Assembly: GCA_029219245.1 (NCBI GenBank) | Contig: JAQXTA010000009.1 | Location: forward strand, 1-57,922 | DNA length: 57,922 nucleotides | Reading direction: 5' to 3' | Source of the DNA: Lachnospiraceae bacterium | GTDB taxonomy: Bacteria > Bacillota > Clostridia > Lachnospirales > Lachnospiraceae | In this document: piece after piece, positions 26,135 to 35,083 of the stretch | Layout of the letters: each line of letters opens with the position of its first letter | Numbering within the stretch: the first letter of the stretch is position 1 | Position numbers and translations under genes: made by a program | The notes under the pieces: model-generated | What the model was told of the DNA's origin: nothing | What the model saw: only the letters and a program-made list of their open reading frames with translations | Databases searched by the model: none

Positions 26135-27772
26135 ATGAATATCATAATTCCGATGACGGGATATGGTTCCCGTTTTGTGGCAGCAGGCTATAAAGAGTTG
26201 AAGCCGTTCATTCCGGTAATGGGGAAACCGATTGTGGAATGGATTGTAACGAAGATGTATCCGGCAGATGTTAATTTTATATTTGTCTGTCGTGGAGAGC
26301 ATCTGGAAAAAGATCCTTCTATGCGGGAGAAGCTGCTTGCACTGGCACCGCAGGCAACGGTTGTTTCCATTGAAGAGTGGGTAAAAAAGGGTCCGGTTTA
26401 TGATGTATTGCGTGCCTATCGCGGCTTAAAGGACACCGATGCCATTGATGTAACACAGCCTTGTATCATCAATTACTGCGACTTTTACATGGAATGGGAT
26501 TTTGAGGAGTTTGCAAAGAAAGCAAAAGAAAGAAACTGCGACGGGGCGGTGCCCTGTTATACAGGCTTTCATCCAAACCTTTTGCCGGAAAAAAATTATT
26601 ATGCTTCCTGTCTGACGGACGAGGAAGATAATCTGGTAGAAATCCGGGAGAAATATTCTTTTGAAAAAGACAAGACGAAGGCAAAACATTCGCCGGGTGT
26701 GTATTACTTTAAAAACGGCGATATTATGGAAAAATATTGCCAGATGTTGACTGAGCATGAAGAATGTGCGATTAATGGTGAATTTTATGCAAGTCTGCCC
26801 TATAATTTTATGGTAAAGGACGGACTCAAAGTATGGGTTCCGACCAACGTTTCTTATTTCTGTCAATGGGGAACACCGGAGGATATGCAGGAATTTGTAT
26901 ACTGGACCGATATGGTTCGCCGGGCAGAGCAGAAGAAGGCTTCTAACGCAGAGGCTGTTGGAAATCAGAAGGGCAGCAGCAGAATTCTGATTCCGATGGC
27001 AGGAGCCGGGCAACGTTTTGCAGACGCCGGCTATCAGGTACATAAACCGGCAATTATGACCATTGACCGGGAAACCGGAGAAGAGAAGCCGATGGTAGTC
27101 TGTGCCACCAAAGATTTACCGGGCGTGGCTTCTGACGGCAGCAATGTGATTTATGTGGATAGAACCTTCCACAAAACAGATGGTGTGGAAGATACAATTC
27201 ATAAATATTATCCGAAGGCTACATTTATTACGGTAGACCATCTGACGGAAGGGCAGGCTTGTACCTGTATGCTGGCAGAGGAAATGTTAGATCCGGAGGA
27301 ACCGCTTCTGATTGCAGGTTGTGATAATGGAATGGATATTGACACAGAAGCGTTTGAGACTTTGACAAAGGACTGTGATTGTATTGTTTTTACCTATCGT
27401 CACAACGAAGCCGTTCTTGCGAATCCAAATGCGTATGGCTGGATGATTACGGATGAAGAAGGCAATATTACCGGAACTTCTATTAAAAGGGCGATTTCCG
27501 ATACACCGATGGAGGATCCGGCTGTCGTAGCAACCTTCTGGTTTCGGAAAGCAAAGGTTTTCTTGGAAGCAACGAAGAAGATGATTGCGGAAAATGACCG
27601 CATTAACGGAGAGTTCTATGTTGACCAGACAGCAAAGCATGTACTGGATTTAGGCTACAAAGCCAAAATATTTGATATCGAGCGTTATGTAGGCTGGGGA
27701 ACGCCCGCAGACTATGAGGCTTATCAGAAAACCTGGCAATATTTTAAGGAATTTGTTACATTACAGCAGTGA
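26135..27772 (+). CDS. Tandem sugar nucleotidyltransferase-like protein
   Basis: A 545-residue protein made of two nucleotidyltransferase-type domains. Residues 1 to about 265 begin with IIPMTGYGSRFVAAGY and residues about 285-545 with LIPMAGAGQRFADAGY, so an ancestral domain was duplicated. Each half keeps the Gly/Arg nucleotide loop, an acidic metal-binding region (YCDFYMEWD; AGCDNGMD) and a late WGTP motif. Single-domain relatives join a nucleotide to a sugar or alditol phosphate. The second half is better conserved around the Asp motif, so one half may be regulatory. GAGG precedes the start. It sits 25 bp after the aldolase gene and overlaps the next open frame. Confidence 0.78.
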   Translation: MNIIIPMTGYGSRFVAAGYKELKPFIPVMGKPIVEWIVTKMYPADVNFIFVCRGEHLEKDPSMREKLLALAPQATVVSIEEWVKKGPVYDVLRAYRGLKDTDAIDVTQPCIINYCDFYMEWDFEEFAKKAKERNCDGAVPCYTGFHPNLLPEKNYYASCLTDEEDNLVEIREKYSFEKDKTKAKHSPGVYYFKNGDIMEKYCQMLTEHEECAINGEFYASLPYNFMVKDGLKVWVPTNVSYFCQWGTPEDMQEFVYWTDMVRRAEQKKASNAEAVGNQKGSSRILIPMAGAGQRFADAGYQVHKPAIMTIDRETGEEKPMVVCATKDLPGVASDGSNVIYVDRTFHKTDGVEDTIHKYYPKATFITVDHLTEGQACTCMLAEEMLDPEEPLLIAGCDNGMDIDTEAFETLTKDCDCIVFTYRHNEAVLANPNAYGWMITDEEGNITGTSIKRAISDTPMEDPAVVATFWFRKAKVFLEATKKMIAENDRINGEFYVDQTAKHVLDLGYKAKIFDIERYVGWGTPADYEAYQKTWQYFKEFVTLQQ

Positions 27773-27786
27773 TGGAGTTTAGCAAT

Positions 27787-29889
27787 ATGTTACAAAAGCT
27801 TAGACAATTAGACTTTGAGAAAAATTATGAGAAATACTTAAAGACTGTCATTATTTTGACAGTCTTGTTCAAGTTATTGTTAATGGGATTTTTCTCGTCG
27901 GATTATCAGGATTTGATGTTTATTCCTTTTGTGAAGTGTTTTTTAACAGGAGAAGGAAATCCCTATCAGTATTATTATGATAATCAGTTATTGTCTTCTT
28001 TCCCGTATCCGCCGGTTATGTTGTTTGTGGAATGCATCGGTGGCATCTTTGTTACCTATTTGCAGAATTTACCGGTTTTTTTACAGAATATACTTTTTAA
28101 ACTGCCGATTCTGCTTTTGGACTTGTTGGGACTTTTTTATCTGATGAAAATTTCTAAATCCAAGAGAAAATATATTCTGGTGTTATACTTCTTATCACCT
28201 GTCATTTTATATGCTTCTTATATGCATGGACAGCTTGATATTATACCGACCGTATTTTTGATTGGTGCGATTTATTATCTGACACAAAGCGGAATCAAAA
28301 ACTGGGAATGGAAATATGGCGTTTTCTTAACGTTAGCGTTGGCATCCAAGTTTCATATCGTAGCGGTTGTTCCGTTATTTTTCCTATATCTTTATAAGAA
28401 AAAAGGACGTAAAAAAGCAGTGGTATTAACCGGACTGCCGATACTGGCAACAGCAGCTATTGTGCTTCCGTTCTGGGGCAGCGGCTTTGCGAATATGGTA
28501 CTTTTTAATAAAGAACAGAGTGCTATCGGGAATGTTTTTATCGATTACGGAAATGCGAGACTGCTTTTGTCAGTGCTTGTATTGTTGTTTGTTTATTTTC
28601 AGGCATTCCGTATCAACCAGATAAACCGGGATTTGTTAATCAGTATGTCCGGTCTTCTGTTTTCTATTTTTCTGGCATTTGTTCCGGCGATGCCGGCCTG
28701 GTATATCTGGGTAGTACCGTTTTTTATGCTGTATCTGGCGGGACTTCGGGAAAACCGGGGAAAAATGGTGTTAGTCTATGGTGTGTTTAATTTGTTGTAT
28801 TTATTGTATTATGTTTGCTTCCATGCGACACAATTCGTTGATTTATATTTTCTTAGAAAAAGTCTGTCTTGTCTCAAGATAGACAACCCGGATATGAAAA
28901 ATATTGTGTTTACACTTATGTTAGGTATCTTTTTGATTCTGGTGGTGTCCATGTACCAGTACGGTGTAAACAGCAATTCTTATTATAAAAGAAGGAACCG
29001 CCCGTTTACAATTGGTATTGCGGGGGACAGCGGAGCAGGCAAAAGCCGTCTGTTACAGATGCTTGATGAGCTGCTTTCCGAGGAACGGATTTTGAACATT
29101 GAAGGAGACGGCGACCACAAGTGGGAGCGCGGAAACGAAAACTGGAAGGATATGACGCATCTGAACCCGAAAGCAAATTATCTGTATAGACAGGCGGAGG
29201 ATATTCGTATTTTGCGGGATGGAAATGCGGTAAAAAGAGCCGATTATGACCATGCGACAGGAACTTTTACCAGCAAGAAGAAGGTTGCCCCGAAACCATA
29301 CATCGTGCTTTGTGGATTACATTCCTTGTATCTTCCGCAGATGCGTCGGGTTCTGGATATGAAAATTTTCCTGGATACGGACGAGAATCTGCGTTGCTAT
29401 TGGAAAATAAGCAGGGACCAAGGTGACAGAGGACATGATAAAGCTTCTGTTATGCAACAGATAGAAGCCAGAAGAAAAGATGCGGAAAAATATATTTATC
29501 CGCAGAAGCAATATGCGGATTTGGTTATCCGTTATTTTGACAAACAGCTTCTTACGGAAGAAAAGCAGGAAGATATGTCTTACCAGTCGGAGCCGGGTGT
29601 AGAATTTCTGATGGATGTCAGTATCAATGCAGAGCCTCTTCTTGCCTTATTACAGGAGCATGGGATATACAGCAAGTTAGTTTATGATGACGATTTGCTG
29701 CACCAGCGTGTCTTGATTGAAAGTGAGAATTTACAGGTATCCAAAGAGGTCTGGGAAGCTATCGCATTGCAGGCAATTCCACAGATAGAGGATCTGGCGG
29801 GTAGCCATATACTCTGGGAAGATGGTGTGAACGGTGCGGTACAGCTTATGCTGCTTTTGGTTATTGGGGAGATTATGCGTAGAGACTAA
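27787..29889 (+). CDS. GT-C-type membrane protein fused to a uridine-kinase-like domain
   Basis: About 700 residues with two unlike parts. Residues 1 to about 400 contain eleven or so membrane helices with GT-C features (an Asp in FFSSDYQDLMF, FPYPPVM, YMHGQLDIIPT). Residues about 405-620 are a cytoplasmic P-loop kinase of the uridine kinase/phosphoribulokinase family: GIAGDSGAGKSRL (Walker A), GDGDHKW, YDHATGTF and RRKDAEKYIYPQK. A tail of about 80 residues follows. I favour ATG 27787, with TGGAG nine bases upstream; ATG 27772, overlapping the preceding TGA, is the alternative. The fusion suggests that phosphorylation of a nucleoside, sugar or polyol is tied to membrane transfer of the same group. 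Confidence 0.75.
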   Translation: MLQKLRQLDFEKNYEKYLKTVIILTVLFKLLLMGFFSSDYQDLMFIPFVKCFLTGEGNPYQYYYDNQLLSSFPYPPVMLFVECIGGIFVTYLQNLPVFLQNILFKLPILLLDLLGLFYLMKISKSKRKYILVLYFLSPVILYASYMHGQLDIIPTVFLIGAIYYLTQSGIKNWEWKYGVFLTLALASKFHIVAVVPLFFLYLYKKKGRKKAVVLTGLPILATAAIVLPFWGSGFANMVLFNKEQSAIGNVFIDYGNARLLLSVLVLLFVYFQAFRINQINRDLLISMSGLLFSIFLAFVPAMPAWYIWVVPFFMLYLAGLRENRGKMVLVYGVFNLLYLLYYVCFHATQFVDLYFLRKSLSCLKIDNPDMKNIVFTLMLGIFLILVVSMYQYGVNSNSYYKRRNRPFTIGIAGDSGAGKSRLLQMLDELLSEERILNIEGDGDHKWERGNENWKDMTHLNPKANYLYRQAEDIRILRDGNAVKRADYDHATGTFTSKKKVAPKPYIVLCGLHSLYLPQMRRVLDMKIFLDTDENLRCYWKISRDQGDRGHDKASVMQQIEARRKDAEKYIYPQKQYADLVIRYFDKQLLTEEKQEDMSYQSEPGVEFLMDVSINAEPLLALLQEHGIYSKLVYDDDLLHQRVLIESENLQVSKEVWEAIALQAIPQIEDLAGSHILWEDGVNGAVQLMLLLVIGEIMRRD

Positions 29890-29940
29890 ACGCCTTTTAT
29901 GGATATGGAAGGAATCGGATTGCGACATTAGGAAGATGAG

Positions 29941-30672
29941 ATGGAGCAGAGTATGTTAAAAGCGATGATATTTGACTTGGATGATACGTTGTATGCGTAT
30001 GAGCCATTGGATAAAAAAGCAAGAATCAATGTAGAGAAATTTACTTGTGAGGCACTTGGTATTTCCGGTGAGCAGTATAAAGAAGCCTATCGGTTTGGCA
30101 GGGAAGAAACGAAGAAAAGATTGCCGGATGTGGGTGCCGGACACAATCGGTTGTTGTATTGCCAAAAGACATTGGAATATCTGGGTGTGCCGCCGATGCC
30201 GTTATCACTTAGGATGTATGAGCAGTATTGGGGGACTTTTCTGCGGGAGATGCAGTTGTTTCCGGGGGTAAAGGAACTTTTTTCTCTCTTGGAAGAAAAA
30301 CAGATTCCGATTATGATTTGTACGGATTTGACAGCCCATGTACAGCACCGCAAAATCGAAGCACTTGGAATTGCATCCGATATCAAATATCTGGTCAGCA
30401 GTGAAGAGGCAGGAAAAGAGAAACCGGCCAGAGAAATTTTTGATTTGTGTCTGGAGAAATTAAATCTGCCGCCGGAGCATATATGGTATGTAGGCGATAA
30501 CTTCAAAAAAGACGTGGAGGGCGCCATGCAGGCAGGTATACAGGCAGTATGGTTTCATCCCCAGGAAAGTATCGTAAAAAACCCGGATAGTAAGGATAAA
30601 ACGGCTTATTTGGAAGCAGGCAATTATCAGGAATTAAAAAATATGGTAGCAGAGGAGCTAAAGATGTCATGA
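29941..30672 (+). CDS. HAD-family hydrolase
   Basis: A 243-residue soluble phosphatase of the haloacid dehalogenase superfamily. Motif I is FDLDDTLY (nucleophile Asp), motif II the Thr in CTDLTAHV, motif III the Lys region in GKEKPARE and motif IV GDNFKKDVEGA. A helical cap lies between motifs I and II. Members of this group dephosphorylate sugar phosphates or nucleotides. Its last four bases overlap the GT2 start, so both are in one operon with the nucleotidyltransferase and kinase genes. An in-frame ATG at 29953 is an alternative start. The substrate is probably a sugar phosphate of the same pathway, by inference. Confidence 0.88.
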   Translation: MEQSMLKAMIFDLDDTLYAYEPLDKKARINVEKFTCEALGISGEQYKEAYRFGREETKKRLPDVGAGHNRLLYCQKTLEYLGVPPMPLSLRMYEQYWGTFLREMQLFPGVKELFSLLEEKQIPIMICTDLTAHVQHRKIEALGIASDIKYLVSSEEAGKEKPAREIFDLCLEKLNLPPEHIWYVGDNFKKDVEGAMQAGIQAVWFHPQESIVKNPDSKDKTAYLEAGNYQELKNMVAEELKMS

Positions 30673-31361
30673 AATTATCGGTTGTAGTACCTTGTTATAA
30701 TGAAGAAGAGAATATCCCGCTGATTTTGAAGCGGTTTGGAGAAATTATCAAAAGAGAGGATATCGAAGTCATTTTGGTCAATAACGGTTCCACAGACGGC
30801 AGCAGCCAGGTACTTGAGGAGCTTTTACCAAAATATTCTTTTGCCAGAACGACTTTGGTTCCGGTCAATCAGGGTTATGGCTATGGAATTTTGCAGGGAT
30901 TAAAGGAATGCAAAGGGGAGTATATCGGCTGGACCCATGCGGATATGCAGACCGACCCGGCAGACATTCTGAAAGCACTGGATATTATAGAACAGGAGAA
31001 GGAACCTGTTTTTGTGAAAGGAAACCGGAAAGGCAGACCACTGTTTGATGTATTTTTTACCGCAGGGATGAGCCTGTTTGAAAGCTGCTACTTACATAAA
31101 AAATTGTACGATATCAATGCACAGCCAAATATCTTTCCGAAAGCCTTTTTTGAGGCATGGGAAAATCCGCCTTATGATTTTTCTCTGGATTTATATGCAC
31201 TCTATATGGCGCGTGTCAAAGGGCTTAAAGTAGTCCGCTTTCCGGTACTGTTTCCGGAGCGTATTCATGGTGAATCGAAGTGGAACACCGGGTTAAAATC
31301 CAAGTGGAAGTTTATCAAGAGGACAATTGATTTTAGTGTGAAGTTGAAAAAGATGTTGTAA
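30669..31361 (+). CDS. Family 2 glycosyltransferase, polyprenyl-phosphate sugar type
   Basis: A 230-residue GT-A-fold enzyme: VVPCYNEEENIPL near the start, NNGSTDGS, and the metal-binding DxD-like HADMQTDP. The short form without membrane helices resembles dolichyl/undecaprenyl-phosphate mannosyl- or glucosyltransferases (DPM1-like). Such enzymes load a sugar onto a polyprenyl phosphate, the donor for GT-C enzymes, three or four of which lie within 15 kb. Its ATG overlaps the HAD stop (ATGA), a strong sign of coupling. The likely role is donor supply for the fused GT-C protein or the GT-C at 32012. Confidence 0.88.
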   Translation: MKLSVVVPCYNEEENIPLILKRFGEIIKREDIEVILVNNGSTDGSSQVLEELLPKYSFARTTLVPVNQGYGYGILQGLKECKGEYIGWTHADMQTDPADILKALDIIEQEKEPVFVKGNRKGRPLFDVFFTAGMSLFESCYLHKKLYDINAQPNIFPKAFFEAWENPPYDFSLDLYALYMARVKGLKVVRFPVLFPERIHGESKWNTGLKSKWKFIKRTIDFSVKLKKML

Positions 31362-31383
31362 TACGAAAGGAGTTCAGGATAGT

Positions 31384-31974
31384 ATGGAGTATATTGCGCA
31401 CAGGGTAAATACGGTGGAGGAGCTTCGGAAGCTGTCTCCGGAATATGGTGTGGAACTGGATTTGAGAGATGATCTGAACGGAAGAATTTATATTTCTCAT
31501 AATCCTTTTGAACCGGGGGAGGACTTTGAGGATTATTGTAAGGAATATCATCATGGCACCATGATTTTAAATGTAAAGAGTGAGCGGATTGAACATAAGA
31601 TTCTGGAGTATATGGAACAGTATCAGATTAAGAAATACTTTTTTCTGGATTCGTCTTTTCCGATGATTAAACTGCTGACGGATATGGGGGTAAAAGATGT
31701 GGCTCTGCGGTTCAGCGAACTGGAAGGGCTGGACACTATCCGCAATATGGCAGGCAAGGCAGACTGGGTATGGGTAGACTGTTTTACGAAGATTCCTCTG
31801 GACAAAGACAGCTATCAGGAATTAAAAGAACTGGGTTATAAATTATGCTTCGTATCACCGGAGTTAGAAGGACAAGAAGAAAAATTGCCTGCCTATAAGA
31901 AGCAGCTTGAAGAGATGGGAATTGTCTTCGATGCTATCTGCACGAAGAGCTACCATATCAATGACTGGATGTAG
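31384..31974 (+). CDS. Glycerophosphodiester phosphodiesterase-like protein
   Basis: A 196-residue TIM-barrel protein that resembles GDPD enzymes by its order of motifs: YIAHRVNT (first His), VELDLR (metal-binding Glu and Asp), then SHNPF (second His). It is shorter than typical GDPDs (about 240-300 residues). The second metal Glu is not obvious, so it may have a different phosphodiester substrate. GDPD-like enzymes in wall-polymer loci cut glycerol- or alditol-phosphate linkages. Its position suggests a role in trimming or recycling the pathway's phosphodiester product. AAAGGAG precedes the ATG. Confidence 0.7.
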   Translation: MEYIAHRVNTVEELRKLSPEYGVELDLRDDLNGRIYISHNPFEPGEDFEDYCKEYHHGTMILNVKSERIEHKILEYMEQYQIKKYFFLDSSFPMIKLLTDMGVKDVALRFSELEGLDTIRNMAGKADWVWVDCFTKIPLDKDSYQELKELGYKLCFVSPELEGQEEKLPAYKKQLEEMGIVFDAICTKSYHINDWM

Positions 31975-32011
31975 AGGGATTACCAAACAAATAGGAAGAA
32001 AAAGCATACAT

Positions 32012-33634
32012 ATGAAGAAAATAAGCAGTGAAACGAAGAAAAAAATAGGAATGGCAGCAGCTGTTGCGGCAACGTTGTTTGTGGGAGTGCTCGTATTTTA
32101 TAAGCATTGGCAGTTTGAACTGCCGGGGTATCCTAATGTAGATGAGCAGCTGTCGCTGGATTGTATTTATAACTTGCTAAACCAGCATATCTACGCAGGG
32201 GATATTTATGTGCTGGAGTTTTTCCGGTATCCGCATCTGACATTTTATTATGCACTTGTGGGAGTCCGCATCTTAGGGAAAATACTTTCCGGTTTTGATA
32301 TGGATACCCTGATTCGGTTTGTTGTCTGCGGAACGGCAATGTTATCCAATGTATGTGTTTATTTTACGGTAAAAAAACTGACAGGCAGCAGAAAATGGGC
32401 ATATATAGGACTTGTTCTATCGGTTTTTTCTTTGTACAGTTTTTCTTATCTGTATTATACCGGCCCGGATACGATGCTGTACGCGGTAGCCAATGTAATT
32501 GTCCTTCTGGGAACGATTTTGTATCTGGACAAGGAGGAAGAGAGAAGTGTATATCTTTGGTATCCGCTTTTAGCCATTTGTATCGGATTGGCGATGGCGG
32601 CGAAATATCATGGTATTTTGTTCGGACTTTTCTGGCTGGTGCTGCATATAATAAAGAGGTACTGGAAATCTTACCGGAATAATTTTGTTTTCTTTATCAA
32701 CTGTATTGTTTTAGCACTTGTATTTTGTATCTGTGATTATTCGATGTTTTTCCATTTCCCGAATTTTATTGGGGATAACTTATATAATTTACAGCATTAT
32801 GCCTGGGGACATCCGGGGATTGAACATAACCTGCCGCTTCTTGGGCATCTGGAGGCATATAGTTTAACAAGCTACGGAGTTGTCGGAGGCATTTTTCTGC
32901 TTCTGGGAATCGTGGCGCTGTTTCGCCGGAAAGAATTTAAGCAATTGATTGTTTATCTGATTATGCCGGTATTTGTTATCGTATTTTTATCTAAATATAC
33001 AATTATGCTGGGAAGAAATCTTGCACTGGTCATTCCGTTTTCTTATATTTTCTTCGTGTATGGATTGATGGAAACAGAACAGTTGATAAATAAATTATCA
33101 GAAAAGCTTCTGTCAAAGAAAAAGGAATGGGAGAAAAGGACTCTTTACATCGTACCTGCAATCGTAGCACTCATGGTACTTTGTAATATTTTTGCAGCAG
33201 TCAATACCTATCATTATGAATTGACTTATACAAAAGCTGTTGCATGGATTGAAGAAAATATTCCGGCGGGGGCAACGTTGTATTGTACGTCTTTTGCACC
33301 GAATCTGGATGCGGAGAAATATAAAATTGTCGATATTGGAGAAGATGTCAGCAAATTACCGGATACGTTAGGTGAAAAAGAATATTATATTGATGTGGAA
33401 TATGCAACCGGGTATTTTCACCAGAAAAAAGATTATTTAATTACAAAGAGCGGCGATATGTATCCGGAATTAAAGGGAGCTTATGAAGAGAAAACAAGTG
33501 GTTTTACGCTGGAGCAGGCTTTTCCGGGCATTACTTATGGGGGAGAATGGAAATTCCGCGTTGGGTACCTTGACAGATTCCGATATTCCAAAGAGGAATT
33601 TTATGTCGGACCTACAATTTCAGTGTTTCATTAA
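32012..33634 (+). CDS. GT-C-type membrane glycosyltransferase-like protein
   Basis: A 540-residue protein with about ten helices and a C-terminal extracytoplasmic part of about 130 residues. After the first helix it has PNVDEQLSLD (the Asp/Glu pair expected for GT-C catalysis) and later FRYPHLTFYY. ATG 32012 is the natural start, before a lysine-rich cap and the first helix; the frame opens earlier but overlaps the preceding gene. The ribosome site (AGGA, 15 bases away) is poor, so translation may depend on coupling. It is the last gene of the run, and probably transfers a polyprenyl-linked sugar to a surface acceptor. Confidence 0.75.
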   Translation: MKKISSETKKKIGMAAAVAATLFVGVLVFYKHWQFELPGYPNVDEQLSLDCIYNLLNQHIYAGDIYVLEFFRYPHLTFYYALVGVRILGKILSGFDMDTLIRFVVCGTAMLSNVCVYFTVKKLTGSRKWAYIGLVLSVFSLYSFSYLYYTGPDTMLYAVANVIVLLGTILYLDKEEERSVYLWYPLLAICIGLAMAAKYHGILFGLFWLVLHIIKRYWKSYRNNFVFFINCIVLALVFCICDYSMFFHFPNFIGDNLYNLQHYAWGHPGIEHNLPLLGHLEAYSLTSYGVVGGIFLLLGIVALFRRKEFKQLIVYLIMPVFVIVFLSKYTIMLGRNLALVIPFSYIFFVYGLMETEQLINKLSEKLLSKKKEWEKRTLYIVPAIVALMVLCNIFAAVNTYHYELTYTKAVAWIEENIPAGATLYCTSFAPNLDAEKYKIVDIGEDVSKLPDTLGEKEYYIDVEYATGYFHQKKDYLITKSGDMYPELKGAYEEKTSGFTLEQAFPGITYGGEWKFRVGYLDRFRYSKEEFYVGPTISVFH

Positions 33635-33720
33635 CATTCAATAAGAAATTCTTAATAAATTTTAGATTTGTTTAAGGGTGCTGACATAATTTGGACATAA
33701 TTTCATGGTATTCTATAACT

Positions 33721-33750
33721 ATCTTATAGGAAAGCAATTTTCCCATAAGA
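33721..33750. repeat. Hairpin without a T-tract, end of the glycan operon
   Basis: ATCTTAT and ATAAGAT flank a GG/CC pair and a 10-base loop. No run of T follows on either strand, so intrinsic termination is uncertain. The rest of the 210-bp gap (33635-33844) shows nothing else. Confidence 0.35.
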
Positions 33751-33844
33751 TATATAGAATATAAAAGAAGTTGTGGGGTTGTTTACATGGGGTATGCGGT
33801 TCTAACAGCTTCGACTAAAAATAATTCCAATTTACATATACACA

Positions 33845-34918
33845 CTACTCCCATTTCATAATTTCCCGTATCTTCTCCGCAAGAACTTTTGCGGTTTTGG
33901 TATGGGTTATTATGCTTGGATGGTAATCAGCACCATAACCATCGGATTCTGATTGCAGAGCAAGAGGAAAGAAAGAAATGTTTTCATCCTTACATTCTGC
34001 CTGATAAGAATCGGTGGCTTTTTTAATATATGGCATTAAGCGCTGGTTCATCATGCCGTAAGTACAAAGAATATGTGCATCCGGATTATGTTTACGGATA
34101 AGTTGCAGAAACTGTGTATATAGTCTGGTAAATTCTTCCTGACGTTCCGGGAAATCCTGACAATAGCTATCGTCATTTGTACCTAGATTTAAAACAACTA
34201 CATCCGGCCGATATGTATGGAAATTCCAGTCAGTCATGGTAATGGATTGTCCGTCTATGGTTCCTCTGGAAAAACCGATTTTGGTATAGAAAGGTGGAAC
34301 AAGCTCGGAAGTACTGCGTTCCCCTTCCGTATATCCGGAATAAATACCGTAACCGCTGTAAGATACCATGCTGTAATCGGCATTTAAAAGCTGTGCAGTC
34401 TGATAGGCATAGGCTTTGGTGACATCTTCGGTTGCAGTGGAAAAAGGATGCTCCGGATTGTCATCATCCACGCCATATCCACAGGTAATGGAATCACCGA
34501 TAAATTCCAGTTTTTTCTTCTTTTCCGGGGTCGGAAGAAGAGTTGCTTCCTCATCGGTAATTAGCTGCCGGATGCCTACAATAGACATAGGAGCCTCTGA
34601 TAATTTGATAATCTGAACCTGATGTGTCTGTACATAATCTGTATGGATAATGGAATAGGTTTTCTCTGAAACAGTAACCATATCCTCCAGTATACGTTTT
34701 CCGTCAACATAGACGGCAATTCTTGCTTTTTCTATCTGAACGGTTTCTTCCGTTGACAGCACGCGGTCATCGCCCAAAATGACAACCGATAAATCTTTCC
34801 CGGTAAAAGAAAAAGAAATACCGGTACCGGAAAGGGCAAGCCAGAGAGTGTCATTGTAAAAACAGGTTCTTCCGATTGGTTTGTAGAAATTTTTGTCAGC
34901 AGTCAGTATTGATGTCAT
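33845..34918 (-). CDS. SGNH/GDSL esterase, CE2-like
   Basis: A 357-residue hydrolase in two parts. Residues 1 to about 115 form a beta-sandwich-like N-terminal domain, and residues about 135-357 an SGNH esterase domain. Ser143 lies in FIGDSITCG, followed by LNLGTND (block III) and a final Asp-x2-His in GADYHPS. This order matches carbohydrate esterase family 2, whose members remove acetyl groups from polysaccharides such as xylan or glucomannan. There is no signal peptide, so it would act on imported oligosaccharides. GAGGG lies close before the ATG. It is a monocistronic gene convergent to the glycan operon and divergent from the DUF362 gene. Confidence 0.85.
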   Translation of the reverse strand: MTSILTADKNFYKPIGRTCFYNDTLWLALSGTGISFSFTGKDLSVVILGDDRVLSTEETVQIEKARIAVYVDGKRILEDMVTVSEKTYSIIHTDYVQTHQVQIIKLSEAPMSIVGIRQLITDEEATLLPTPEKKKKLEFIGDSITCGYGVDDDNPEHPFSTATEDVTKAYAYQTAQLLNADYSMVSYSGYGIYSGYTEGERSTSELVPPFYTKIGFSRGTIDGQSITMTDWNFHTYRPDVVVLNLGTNDDSYCQDFPERQEEFTRLYTQFLQLIRKHNPDAHILCTYGMMNQRLMPYIKKATDSYQAECKDENISFFPLALQSESDGYGADYHPSIITHTKTAKVLAEKIREIMKWE

Positions 34919-35083
34919 AAAATCCCTCTTTTCAGCTTATTTTGTAATACTCTATTATAGTAGCATGTTCAGGCTTTTTGTACAAACAGATTATTCCGGG
35001 GAAATTGATTCTCAGACTACTACTTGTGAGTTCTTTATGATATAATAGATACAATAGGGATAAAAAAGGAGAGAAGGTTTTTT

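Noticed and set aside
26426..27043. A 205-codon antisense frame inside the nucleotidyltransferase gene
   Set aside because: It is fully contained in a confident gene with no family motif; treated as a shadow frame.
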